Shown here piece by piece: positions 10,462 through 20,130 of a stretch of 41,624 nucleotides of DNA. Numbering within the stretch: the first letter of the stretch is position 1; every line of letters begins with the position of its first letter. The stretch spans positions 1 through 41,624 of the forward strand of contig JACRQB010000018.1 in the NCBI GenBank assembly GCA_016222925.1, written 5' to 3'. Under the pieces are notes generated by a model, which had not been told where the DNA came from, ran no database searches, and was given only the letters and a program-made list of their open reading frames with translations. The position numbers were made by a program, and so were the translations under genes. Source of the DNA: Nitrospirota bacterium (GTDB lineage Bacteria; Nitrospirota; Nitrospiria; Nitrospirales; Nitrospiraceae).

Positions 10462-11398
10462 TGTTGCCGTAAATATCCGACAGTCCAGAGTCCCCTATGG
10501 GCATGCACATTCTTCTACAACTCACTCTAGCCTTGGATCTGGCCGAGCAAGGCGTGAGGCATACCAAGATTGCAGCGCATCTGGGGAAACATCGCGAGAC
10601 CATTGGGCTCTGGCTCAAGGGGATTGCGGTGTATGGGCTCTCGGGCTTTCTCAAGCGTCATGCGCAGGCCAAGAAGGGGCCACGACGAGCGCGCCAAGTT
10701 CCAGCGAGGATACAGCGGCTGATTCGGGACCTGCGGGCTCGCGAGTACGACTGCTGTGGGCAGACGATCGCATATGTTCTGGAGCGGGAGCCTCAGGTCC
10801 GGCTCTCCGTGCCCAAGATCTACGAGAGTCTAGCGGAGCAATATGTGATCTGCGCTCAGTGGTGCAAGAATCAGCACCGAGGGGCTGGTCCGAAGGCGGC
10901 CTGCGCTCGGGCGGTCATCCAAATGGATACTGTGGCGTTTGGCCACCTGGTCGCGTTCACGGGAGTCGATATTTATACCAGGGAAGCGGACGTCCTGCTC
11001 CGCCCAACCCTGACCAGTGACGATGGCGCCGCGTTTCTCCACACCGCCATGGCTCGGCGCTTTACAGGCCGTGTCGAGGTCCTGCAAACTGATGGGGCCC
11101 GGCGTGCAACGGGGCGGTTGCCCGGCAGGCCCATGACTATTGCGAACGACATCGTAGTGCCCGTCCCTACAAGAAAAACGAACCGGCCTACAGTGAACGT
11201 TTCACTCGTACCTTCCGCAAGGAAGGCTGGGCTGGGGAACGTATCGAGTTGGGGGCCTCGCGCGCGTGATCCCCGAGGTGGAAACCTTTCCCGCTCGATA
11301 TCATGACCACCGCCCGCACCTGGGATTCTCGCCCATGCGACCTCCGCTCCAGCCCTCACCAACGCAGAAGGACGGACTGTCGAATTTCTACGGAGAAT
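10462..11398 (+). mobile_element. IS481-family-like insertion sequence, degenerate
   Basis: Imperfect terminal inverted repeats: CCGTAAATATCCGACAGTCC (10467-10486) versus the reverse complement of 11374-11393 (CCGTAGAAATTCGACAGTCC), 17/20 matching by hand. They enclose an rve-type transposase pseudogene. Outer ends are approximate. Confidence 0.75.
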
Positions 11399-11400
11399 AA
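10497..11400 (+). pseudogene. IS481-like transposase, frameshifted
   Basis: HTH N-terminus (LDLAEQGVRHTKIAAHLGKHRETIGLWLKG) and rve core (VIQMDTVAFGHLVAFTGVDIYTREADVLL...VEVLQTDG). The frame then shifts to NGAVARQAHDYCERHRSARPYKKNEPAYSERFTRTFRKEGWAGERIELGASRA* and again to GGLARVIPEVETFPARYHDHRPHLGFSPMRPPLQPSPTQKDGLSNFYGE*. Two indels, both at G-runs. Confidence 0.82.
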
Positions 11401-11882
11401 TGCGGACCGCACGCTGACGCATGAGCGGTTTGCCCACGTCACCAACCGATTCAGTTGGCGCTGCCACATCCCCCAATGAGTCCAGTTGTTCTCTTCGCAC
11501 GGTCGGGCCGCATCGCGTGGGACGACGGTGCCTGAGTCCACCTGGCACGGCGTCTTCGGACGCGGTGCGTCAGAGGTCTGACTGGAAAAGTCTCCGCCCA
11601 GAGAGGTCTGCCGTGTAATTCCTACAGCGTGAATGGGAAAGCATGCAAAGCAGACCTCTTCGCTGAACATCCCGTGCCGTTGGAACTTGAAGAGGAAGGG
11701 GGCGGGTTGTGGGTCTATACTTTTTCAGGACTGAAAACTCGCAAAATGCAGGTCCCACCAGTGGCACCTACTCCTGTAACTCATTGATTTTTCATGACAT
11801 GAAATGTCACTCTTTGCACTGCACTTTCTTCTTATCTATTTGATCTTGCTCACTCTCTTCTTGTCCTGAAAAGGCTGGTGTC

Positions 11883-11910
11883 GACAGTTCGATTCTGTCC
11901 CTCGGCACCA
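11883..11910 (+). other. orphan tRNA 3' fragment (T-arm, acceptor 3' strand, CCA), Leu-like
   Basis: GACAG-TTCGATT-CTGTC forms a perfect T-arm (11883-11899), followed by CCTCGGC-A-CCA (11900-11910). No GCCGAGG 5' partner or anticodon arm was found just upstream. Confidence 0.7.
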
Positions 11911-12063
11911 TTATTATCCACCCTCCACAGCTGCACCGATGCTGTCAGCAATAGTGGTGGGGTTCACCTAATCCAGTGTGAAAAAGACATTGTTCTGAGC
12001 GGTGGGCGAGGTATGTCTGAGAGACTGACACGTGGATCGCGTAGCGGATTTGTCTGAATCTTT

Positions 12064-12426
12064 CTACTTCTTCAGCGTCCGGATATACGCCAGTACGTTT
12101 CGACTATCCCCTTCAGACAAACGAGTTTTCCATGACGGCATGTTCGGCTTTCCTTCGTGAATAGTCTGAAGCAGCATCGTGTCGGACCTTTTCTTCGTGG
12201 TCGGTCTCGTGAGGTTGGCCGGCTCTGGCCCCAGAAGCAAATAACCATCCCCCTTCCCCTCTGAGCCATGACAACCGGCACAATGCCGAACAAATACCTT
12301 TTCCCCTTTTGCAACATCGGCGCGCTTTGATTCCAACTCATTCGGGGCGGCAATCGATACCTGAACTCCCATAACAATGGTAATCAGACCCATGCATACG
12401 GTACCAGCGAGCGTAGGCATCCTCAC
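12064..12426 (-). CDS. class I cytochrome c family protein
   Basis: Signal peptide and CAGCHGSEGKGDGYLLLGPEPANLT (CxxCH haem motif), downstream MPSWKTRLSEGDSRNVLAYIRTL. Confidence 0.92.
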   Translation of the reverse strand: MRMPTLAGTVCMGLITIVMGVQVSIAAPNELESKRADVAKGEKVFVRHCAGCHGSEGKGDGYLLLGPEPANLTRPTTKKRSDTMLLQTIHEGKPNMPSWKTRLSEGDSRNVLAYIRTLKK

Positions 12427-12456
12427 CTCATCCTTTCTCCGGCCTAATTTCCCTCA

Positions 12457-15400
12457 TCACGTCGATGGCATCCCGTCAGGCCGGCGAGCCGGCCTCGGCT
12501 CACCGTTGCCATGAGGAGTGTCCCCTGTTACAGAATGGACAGTAGGCACTGATCCTCCTCGCAAGTCGCTTGGAGCGATCCCTCCTGTCGAGCGGCCTTC
12601 CAACCACTGATAGAGGACCGGCAACATGATCAAGGTCAGGAGCGTTGAACTCACAAGGCCGCCGATGACGACGATCGCCAACGGACGCTGCACTTCCGAG
12701 CCGATCCCGTTGGCAAACGCCAGGGGGACCAACCCCAAGAGTGCGACCAACGCCGTCATCAAGACGGGGCGTAGCCGAAGCAGCGCGCCTGAGGTCACCG
12801 CTTCCTCCAAACTGTGGCCGTCCTCTCGAAGTTTATTCATATAGGAGACGAGCACAATCCCGTTCAACACCGCCACGCCGAAGAGATTGATGAAGCCCAC
12901 TGACGCCGGGACGCTGAGATATTCCTTGGTGAGCCACAGCGCCACGACCCCTCCGATTAGCGCGAAGGGCAGATTCAAGATGATGAGCGTGGCCTGACGG
13001 AGTGAGTTGAAGGTTGAATACAATAAGAAGAAGATCAGGCCGATTGTGATCGGAACGATGACCTGCAGCTTGGCCATGGCCCGTTCCATATTCTCAAATG
13101 ATCCACCCCACGTCACCCGGTAGCCTGGTGGGAGCGCCACGCGTTCAGTGATTTTCTGCTGCGCCTCCGACACGAGGCTGCCGATATCCCGCCCTAGCGT
13201 ATTGAACCCGATCGAGACGTACCGCTGAAGCTGTTCCCGGCTGATGCGGCCTGGCCCTTCCTCCAACTGCACCGTGCCAAGATCCGCCAATGGAATCAAT
13301 GCACCGGCATGATCACTGACCCTAATGTTACTGATGGTTTCGATACTGTCCCGGTACTGCTCCGGGAACCGCACCACCAAGTCAAACCGTTGCTGGCCTT
13401 CATAAACACGCGTGGCTACATCTCCACCAATGGCGGTGGTGATGATCTCCCGTACATCGGCCACATTAATCCCATGCCTTGCAATCTTGCCCCGATCGAT
13501 GTCAATCGTCAGATAGGGTTGTCCAAATAACTGTTCCACCTTGATGTCTCGCACACCTCGGATCGATTCGAGCACCTCAGCGATTTCCTGGGCTTTGTTC
13601 CGGAGCACTTCCAGATCGTCACCGAACAGCTTGACGGTGGCTTCCGTGCGCACGCCGGAAATCAATTCATCGACCCGCTGCTGAATCGGCTGGCTGATCA
13701 GGAATGTCGCGCCCGAGACACTCGTCAACCGCTCGCGAAACTTCTGCATCAACTCCGGCATCGTCTTGGCCGTGGTCCACTGATCCAGCGGACGAAGCCG
13801 TACGACCGGATCACTCTCATTGGGCTCCTGTGGATCGTTCCCCAATTCCGTACGACCAATTTTTGAAACAACCATCTCTACTTCCGGAAACTCCATGATC
13901 GCCTGCTGCATGCGTTTCTCGATCTCGATGGACGCGGGAAGCGACACACCGGGAAGCCGAATGGTCTGAGGAGCTGCAATTCCCTCGTTCAGAATCGGAA
14001 TGAATTCCGTTCCTAGCGTCGGCACCAACGCAAGCGCGCCGATAAGAGCTCCGACGGCCATCACCACCACGGCGGTCCGGTGCCCAAGCGCCCATCGAAG
14101 AGACGGCGCATAGAGACGCTTAGCCAATCGGACGATCCAAGGATCTTCTTCACTGCCTTGCCTCAAGGCCAGCGAACAGAGCACCGGTGACAGCGTCAGC
14201 GACAAGACCAGGGACACCAACAGCGCGATCATGATGGTATAGGCAAGCGGTTTGAACATCTTCCCTTCCATCCCGTGAAGGGACAAGAGAGGGAGAAACA
14301 CCAAGATAATGATCAGAATTCCGAATACGACCGGCTGTCCGACTTCCTTCACCGCTTGCGTCACCAGCTGAAGCCTCGGTATTGCGGCAGCAGAATGGTG
14401 CGACAGATGGCGGTACACGTTTTCGACGACGACGACCGACCCGTCCACGATCATGCCGATCGCGATCGCCAGTCCTCCCAGCGACATCAGATTTGCGGTC
14501 AGCCCGATTTGCCCCATCACAATGAATGTGGCCAGCGGCGCCAACACCAATGTGCCGACGACGATCAGCGCACTGCGAATATTCCCAAGAAACAGGAAGA
14601 GCACCACGACCACGAGCGCCACACCTTCAGCCAACGATTTGTACACGGTATTCAACGCTTCGGTGATCAGTTCGATACGGTCGTAAAACGGCACAATGCG
14701 CAAGCCATCCGGCAGCAGATGCTTGGCATGGATGTCCTCAATGCGGGTCTTGATCCCCTCGACAACATCTCGCGCGTTGCCTCCCCGCAACATGAGGACG
14801 ATTCCGCTGACCACCTCGCGATCCCCGTTGAGGACTGTCGCCCCATGCCTCACTGCATGGTCGATGAGCACTTGCGCGACATCTCCGACAAACACCGGGG
14901 TTCCGCCGGTTTCCTTCACGACGATCCGCTCGATATCTTGAAGCGAACGGATTAGGCCGATCCCCCGCACAATGTATTTTTCATCATGTTTTTCAAGAAT
15001 ATTCCCGCCGGCGTTGCCGTTATTTCTCGCCACCGCATCAAACACCTCATGAAGCGTCAGACCGTATTTCCGCAGCAGGCCTGGTTCGACCAACACTTGA
15101 TACTGCTTGACGTACCCGCCCATCGAATTGATATCGATGACCTCCGGCGTACTCTTCAGGAGGGGGCGAATGACCCAGTCTTGAATCGTCCGCTGCACAA
15201 TCAAGCTTTGGTGTTCGGCTTCGGTATCGGCTACAGCTCGTTGCGGCGCCTCCAAGTAATATTGGAACACCTCGCCTAGGCCCGTGCTGTTCGGCACCAG
15301 CATCGGCTCGGCTCCTGGAGGCAGTTGTTCTTTAACTTCGAGCAGTCGCTCGAGCACCAGTTGGCGCGCCAGGTTGATATCCATCGAGTCATCAAACACA

Positions 15401-15684
15401 ATCGTAATGAGCGAGAGACCCACTTTCGTGAGGGAACGCATTTCCGTGAGGGACGGCACGCCGGTGAGCTGCAGCTCGACCGGATAGGTCACCAGTCGCT
15501 CGACTTCGGCGGGAGAAAGCCCCGGCGCCTTGGTCACGACCTGGACCAGCACGCTGGTCACATCAGGAAAGGCATCGATCGGAATGGTCCGAAAGGCATA
15601 GATCCCGCCGACGCCGATCATGATCGAGCACATGATGACCAGGAGCCGCTGGCGGAGGGAGATGTCCAGGAGACGGGAAACCAT
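12457..15684 (-). CDS. czcA: heavy-metal efflux RND permease, CzcA/CusA family
   Basis: 1075 aa; AFRTIPIDAFPDVTSVLVQVVTKAPGLSPAEVERLVTYPVE and AIAIGMIVDGSVVVVENVYRHL are HME-RND signatures. Confidence 0.95.
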   Translation of the reverse strand: MVSRLLDISLRQRLLVIMCSIMIGVGGIYAFRTIPIDAFPDVTSVLVQVVTKAPGLSPAEVERLVTYPVELQLTGVPSLTEMRSLTKVGLSLITIVFDDSMDINLARQLVLERLLEVKEQLPPGAEPMLVPNSTGLGEVFQYYLEAPQRAVADTEAEHQSLIVQRTIQDWVIRPLLKSTPEVIDINSMGGYVKQYQVLVEPGLLRKYGLTLHEVFDAVARNNGNAGGNILEKHDEKYIVRGIGLIRSLQDIERIVVKETGGTPVFVGDVAQVLIDHAVRHGATVLNGDREVVSGIVLMLRGGNARDVVEGIKTRIEDIHAKHLLPDGLRIVPFYDRIELITEALNTVYKSLAEGVALVVVVLFLFLGNIRSALIVVGTLVLAPLATFIVMGQIGLTANLMSLGGLAIAIGMIVDGSVVVVENVYRHLSHHSAAAIPRLQLVTQAVKEVGQPVVFGILIIILVFLPLLSLHGMEGKMFKPLAYTIMIALLVSLVLSLTLSPVLCSLALRQGSEEDPWIVRLAKRLYAPSLRWALGHRTAVVVMAVGALIGALALVPTLGTEFIPILNEGIAAPQTIRLPGVSLPASIEIEKRMQQAIMEFPEVEMVVSKIGRTELGNDPQEPNESDPVVRLRPLDQWTTAKTMPELMQKFRERLTSVSGATFLISQPIQQRVDELISGVRTEATVKLFGDDLEVLRNKAQEIAEVLESIRGVRDIKVEQLFGQPYLTIDIDRGKIARHGINVADVREIITTAIGGDVATRVYEGQQRFDLVVRFPEQYRDSIETISNIRVSDHAGALIPLADLGTVQLEEGPGRISREQLQRYVSIGFNTLGRDIGSLVSEAQQKITERVALPPGYRVTWGGSFENMERAMAKLQVIVPITIGLIFFLLYSTFNSLRQATLIILNLPFALIGGVVALWLTKEYLSVPASVGFINLFGVAVLNGIVLVSYMNKLREDGHSLEEAVTSGALLRLRPVLMTALVALLGLVPLAFANGIGSEVQRPLAIVVIGGLVSSTLLTLIMLPVLYQWLEGRSTGGIAPSDLRGGSVPTVHSVTGDTPHGNGEPRPARRPDGMPST

Positions 15685-16895
15685 CAGACGGGTTTCTTTA
15701 ATAATTCGGACTTCAGGACAAAGGCGCCGTGTGTCACAACCGGCTCCCCTTCGTTCAGGCCGGCGAGGATGGAGACGAGCGTCCCGTTGGAATCGCCGAC
15801 GTGGACATCCCGTAATTCGTACTCGTTCGCGCTGCGTTGCACGAAGACAAAGGTGCGCCCTTGATCGCGTTGCAACGCGGCCTCCGGCACCGCCAGTCGA
15901 TCGGGCTGGGCTTCGGAAAAGATTCGAATCGTGGCGAACATTTCCGGTTTGAGCCGCCCATCTCGATTCGGCAACTCAATCCTGAGCTGCATGGTGCGTG
16001 TCACGGGATCGAGCACATCCGCGACATAGGTGATCGCGCCCTGAAAGACCTCCTTGGGATAGGCGTTGATCCGCACCTCGACTTGCCTGTCTCCGGAGGC
16101 ATGGACGGAATGAGCGAATGGAATGTCCTTTTCGGGAATATTGGCTTGCACCCAGACTTCCGAAAGATCAGCGATCACAAATAGATTTTCGGTCGTCTCG
16201 ACGACCTCGCCTCGTGTCAACTTACGCCCGATGATCCGGCCGGCAAAGGGAGCCACGATCGGCACCACCGAACGGATCTTCCGACTGCTCTCGAGACGCC
16301 TGAATTCTTCGTCATTCATGCCAAGCAGCTTGAGCCGGTCGTGCGATTCATTGGCTTCGGCCTGGTTGCTCAGCAACTCCGCTTGTCGGCGCTGCAGTTC
16401 CGCCTCGCCGATCACCTGCTCTTGTAGGAGGAATTGCGCACGGTTGAAGGCCTGCTCAGCAACGTGAAGCTTGGCCTTCGCCTTGAGATAGGCCGATTGG
16501 GCAAGCCCCAACTCGCTGCTATACAGGATTGCCAACGGAGCATTTGCTTTGACCTCCTGACCTAGCTCGCCGTACACCTCGACCACTCGCCCTCGAACCA
16601 ACGCCGTGATCTCCGCCATGTTCCGTTGATTGGGTTGCACGATCGCGGGGAAATCCCGGTGCGTTCGAAAATCGCTGCGCGCCACCGGCTGGACAACCAA
16701 GCCCACCCGCAACGACTCTTCCGCCGACAGCGTGATGACACCCGGAGTCGACACGGCGACAGGCGACTTACTCGCCACGACATCGCTCGGCGTTCCATCA
16801 CAACCTGATTCCAGGACGATCAAACCGAGCAGAAGACCAGACAGACCGTGACGAATACATGATGACGCTCGTCGTGAACCGAACAGGACCTTCAC
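15684..16895 (-). CDS. czcB: efflux RND periplasmic adaptor, CzcB-like
   Basis: 403 aa; VRGRVVEVYGELGQEVKANAPLAILYSSELGLAQSAYLKAKAKLHVAEQAFNRAQFL; lipoprotein-like N-terminus (LESGCDG). Confidence 0.92.
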   Translation of the reverse strand: MKVLFGSRRASSCIRHGLSGLLLGLIVLESGCDGTPSDVVASKSPVAVSTPGVITLSAEESLRVGLVVQPVARSDFRTHRDFPAIVQPNQRNMAEITALVRGRVVEVYGELGQEVKANAPLAILYSSELGLAQSAYLKAKAKLHVAEQAFNRAQFLLQEQVIGEAELQRRQAELLSNQAEANESHDRLKLLGMNDEEFRRLESSRKIRSVVPIVAPFAGRIIGRKLTRGEVVETTENLFVIADLSEVWVQANIPEKDIPFAHSVHASGDRQVEVRINAYPKEVFQGAITYVADVLDPVTRTMQLRIELPNRDGRLKPEMFATIRIFSEAQPDRLAVPEAALQRDQGRTFVFVQRSANEYELRDVHVGDSNGTLVSILAGLNEGEPVVTHGAFVLKSELLKKPV

Positions 16896-18208
16896 AGTGC
16901 TCCTCCTACGGCTTGCTCCAGCCGAGCCAGCGAGACGGAAAGGTCGCGCTGCGCCAGCGCATAGTCCACCAAGATCTGTCGCTGCACACGCTGCGCATCG
17001 AGGACTTCCAGCAAGCTTGAAGCCCCCTGTTGAAAACTGAACTGCGCCAGCCTCAGTGCCTCCTGCGCCTGCTTCAGCAACCCTTTATCGAATACTTCGA
17101 TCAACTCCGCCGTGGTACGGACATCCTGATAATATTGATAGACGGCCCGCCCCAGTTCATTGCGTGTTCGAAGCAACTCCGCTTCATCACGACGTTTGGC
17201 CCCCAAGGACGAGGCAATTTCTCCCTGACGCCGGTACCAGAGCGGCATAGGCACTGACAATCCCCCTTGAAACGCTTCCCGTCCCATTTCTCGCCAATAG
17301 CTCCCGTTCACGGTCACAGTCGGCACCCGCGCCTGCCGTTCGAATTCAATCTTCCAGTCCGATTGTTCGACGGACTTGAGCAGGCGCTGAATCGTCGGGT
17401 GCTGCTCCATCATGCGAGTCATGAGTCCGTCGATCTGCAGGTCACGAGGAAGTCTCCTGAATTCACCATAGGCCAGATAGGACGGCCCGAGCGCGCCACC
17501 GGTCCAGGTATCAACGGCAACGCGGTTGATCCGAACCAGATTATCCGCACGCGCGAGTTGCTGCCGAGCCTTCAGGACTTCCACCTCTGCCTTGATGGAT
17601 TCAAATTGAGGCGCTTCGCCAGACTTCACCCGTGCCCTCACGATCCGGGCCACACCTTCGACGGTATCAAGATTCTGGCGCGCCAAATCAGCGTCATGTT
17701 GAGCCAGCAACAGATCGTAGAATGCCACCTTAACCTGTGACGCCAGATTCAATCGAGTCTCCAACATACCCACGGTGGCCGTCGACACGCCAAGATCCGC
17801 CACTCGTTGTCGCGCGGCCCGTAGCGCCGGCCACTCGACCGGTTGTCCGATCGTCACATTGTATTCGGTGAGTGATTGGCGATCGAGACTCGATCCGGCA
17901 CCTGCCCGACTTGCATCACGCAACATTCCATGACCACCAGCACTTCCGACGGTGGGGTTCGGATAGGCGCCGGCTGCTGTCTGCTGCCCCTTCTGCTGTT
18001 CAATCGTTCCTTCGGCGAGCGAGACCAGTGGATTTCTTGCCAAGGCCAGATCCACGATCATGTCGAGACTGTACAGCTGCCCGTCGGATTGGGCAGAGGC
18101 CGTGGCCACGCTACATCCGAGACCGATCACACACACCAACACAACACGCCCTATCCGCATTCTCGTCTCCAGCCTGGATAGCATGAACTGCACCTCAGAG
18201 TAGACCAC
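16892..18208 (-). CDS. czcC: TolC-family outer membrane protein, CzcC-like
   Basis: 438 aa; TVGSAGGHGMLRD, GQPVEWPALRAARQRVADLG, SFQQGASSLLEVLDAQRVQRQILVDYALAQRDLSVSLARLEQAVG; overlaps czcB start by 4 nt. Confidence 0.9.
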   Translation of the reverse strand: MVYSEVQFMLSRLETRMRIGRVVLVCVIGLGCSVATASAQSDGQLYSLDMIVDLALARNPLVSLAEGTIEQQKGQQTAAGAYPNPTVGSAGGHGMLRDASRAGAGSSLDRQSLTEYNVTIGQPVEWPALRAARQRVADLGVSTATVGMLETRLNLASQVKVAFYDLLLAQHDADLARQNLDTVEGVARIVRARVKSGEAPQFESIKAEVEVLKARQQLARADNLVRINRVAVDTWTGGALGPSYLAYGEFRRLPRDLQIDGLMTRMMEQHPTIQRLLKSVEQSDWKIEFERQARVPTVTVNGSYWREMGREAFQGGLSVPMPLWYRRQGEIASSLGAKRRDEAELLRTRNELGRAVYQYYQDVRTTAELIEVFDKGLLKQAQEALRLAQFSFQQGASSLLEVLDAQRVQRQILVDYALAQRDLSVSLARLEQAVGGAL

Positions 18209-18234
18209 ACATCGTTTATTTTCAATCCTCTAGG

Positions 18235-19074
18235 CTAAACGGCGCGATCCCCTGGATCCGCATCGGAGTCGAGCCGCAATCCGCTGAAGTAGAATGCCGA
18301 AATCGCCGCGGTCGCCGCGACATTCAATGACTCCACCCCCTCGGCCAATGGAATAGAAAACCTGACGCGAGACGCCTTCACAAGGTCGAGGGTCAACCCC
18401 GCTCCCTCGTTTCCGACCGCAATCATGAGGCGGCTGGGGATTGTTCGAATCCTTCTGATAGGGACTCGATCAGCCGAATCCAGGACCGCCGCATAGATGT
18501 CACACCCATAAGAGGAGAATGCCTGGAAGTCCCGCCCAGGAAAGACCGGAAGGCTCAGAATGGTGCCGGCGGTAGCACGAACCACCTTGGGACTAAAATG
18601 ATCAGCGGAATCGGCGCTCAACCACACTCCGGACACGTTCAGCGCTGCAGCTGTCCGAATGATCGCGCCTACGTTCGCGGGATCTTGCAGTCGGTCCCCA
18701 TACAGGCCAAGCACACGCGACTGTTTGAACACCTGGGCTTCATCCCACCGAGGTTGTCGAACGACGGCCAGTACCCCTTGCGGCATCTCGACATCGGTCA
18801 GCTTGTCAAAGTCGGCGTCCGGACAACGGAACTGGGACCCAGGCAGTTTTGTACGCGCCCTTCGATCTGCCTCAGTCTCCACAGAGAGAAAGCGCGGCGA
18901 GACAATCAGACTGAGGATTGACTGTGGAGACTGGTGAATCAGATCACGACAGGATTTGGCCCCTTCAAGGACGAAGGCACCTTCTGTCGATCTGGTCTTC
19001 TTATCGCGAAGCAGTTGCCGGATTCGCGAGGCCCCTGCGCGAGTGAGAGCCGGTAGCTGCAGCACGGTAGCCAC
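18235..19074 (-). CDS. TrmH/SpoU family RNA 2'-O-methyltransferase
   Basis: VLGLYGDRLQDPANVGAIIRTAAALNVSGVWLS, MIAVGNEGAGLT and IPLAEGVESLNVAATAAISAF are the SPOUT motifs 1-3. Confidence 0.94.
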   Translation of the reverse strand: MATVLQLPALTRAGASRIRQLLRDKKTRSTEGAFVLEGAKSCRDLIHQSPQSILSLIVSPRFLSVETEADRRARTKLPGSQFRCPDADFDKLTDVEMPQGVLAVVRQPRWDEAQVFKQSRVLGLYGDRLQDPANVGAIIRTAAALNVSGVWLSADSADHFSPKVVRATAGTILSLPVFPGRDFQAFSSYGCDIYAAVLDSADRVPIRRIRTIPSRLMIAVGNEGAGLTLDLVKASRVRFSIPLAEGVESLNVAATAAISAFYFSGLRLDSDADPGDRAV

Positions 19075-19130
19075 CTAGAGACCCATTGTCGCACTGAAGC
19101 ACATACGGGCAAGACAGCTGGAGTGGGTGA

Positions 19131-19472
19131 TCAACGACGCCTTCGTTCAGAGGCCGCTTCAGCCGCGCGGATACGTTGAGCCCTCACCTTGGCACGTTTC
19201 AAGGCCGTCAGCTTTCCCCGAGTCCGAGTCTGCTCAAACTGTAACTGTTCAAGCTGAGACTGTAGGTGAGCCTTTTCCTGCTTATGCAGACTCGCGCATT
19301 CCGCCTTGGACAACTGTGTCCAATCCCCGCTGCTCCTGGCGCGCTTGATTCGATCATCCAAGGACTCTCGAAGCTGCCTGGACCGCATCGTCATGAGCGA
19401 CTTGAGCGCCTCTTGTCGACGCTGAACTTCTTCTTCCTCAGCCATGATGCCACGAATATCGGTTCCTAACAT
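19131..19472 (-). CDS. hypothetical coiled-coil protein
   Basis: 113-aa charged, helix-rich ORF (EEEEVQRRQEALKSLMTMRSRQLRESLDDRIKRARSSGDWTQLSKAECASLHKQEKAHLQSQLEQLQ). Confidence 0.6.
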   Translation of the reverse strand: MLGTDIRGIMAEEEEVQRRQEALKSLMTMRSRQLRESLDDRIKRARSSGDWTQLSKAECASLHKQEKAHLQSQLEQLQFEQTRTRGKLTALKRAKVRAQRIRAAEAASERRRR

Positions 19473-19618
19473 AGCTCCCCCACCTCCTTCAACGCGATGA
19501 AACTTGTGCCAGCATTATACCGATTTCATGCCTGTTCTTGAAATTGATCATAACACATTGATTTTCATAAATAAATATCAATTTTTCGCATGATTTAATT
19601 GAAGCTCCACCTTTCATT

Positions 19619-20092
19619 GTGTATCATGGCCTTATGTCGATAGGGCTATTTATCCAGGGCTGGAGACTCTCCAGAAACCAATCAATCGAGTCGTTATCAG
19701 ACGCGGCAGGAATTCCCGCGACACTCCTCGAACAGATCGAGGTGGATCAGGCCGATCCCACGACGAGTACGATTGAAGCTCTTGCCTCCGCGCTTCGCAT
19801 TCCGCCTTCTTGGTTATTCAACAACCCCCGATCCTTCACATGTCTCTTCACAGATTCGGCAGAGGAAGAGCCGGACACCGCTCAGATCGACCCGGTCACC
19901 GATCGGATCTTGGCCGCATCTCACGCCGATCGATCTCTCTATGTCCTGTTGACCACGCTCATGCAGTCAGGTGATCCCAAACTCCTGCGGGCCGCGGAGA
20001 TGAGCCTGCGGAGTTTAGTCAAACAATCGCGTCAAGCGACCGTGCCCTGGCAACAACGCCCCTCCGGGCACTTCGAGCCGCCGAGCGATTAA
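19619..20092 (+). CDS. XRE-family helix-turn-helix regulator
   Basis: N-terminal HTH_3: GWRLSRNQSIESLSDAAGIPATLLEQIEVDQADPTTSTIEALASALRIPPSWLF. Likely start is Met at MSIGLFIQGWRL (about 19634). Confidence 0.85.
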   Translation: MYHGLMSIGLFIQGWRLSRNQSIESLSDAAGIPATLLEQIEVDQADPTTSTIEALASALRIPPSWLFNNPRSFTCLFTDSAEEEPDTAQIDPVTDRILAASHADRSLYVLLTTLMQSGDPKLLRAAEMSLRSLVKQSRQATVPWQQRPSGHFEPPSD

Positions 20093-20130
20093 CGCAGCCG
20101 TCTGAACCCTGAGCCAGTCCTACCCATCAT

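Noticed and set aside
11401-11770. Additional transposase remnants downstream of the IS481 element
   Set aside because: Short ORFs on both strands lack convincing homology; could be degraded DNA but not supportable.
14275-14955. 226-aa plus-strand ORF inside czcA
   Set aside because: Antisense shadow ORF, His/Asp/Arg/Gln-rich composition typical of reverse frames.
12457-18208. Heavy-metal RND operon as a novel system
   Set aside because: Standard CzcCBA-type arrangement with no unusual parts beyond the nearby cytochrome c.
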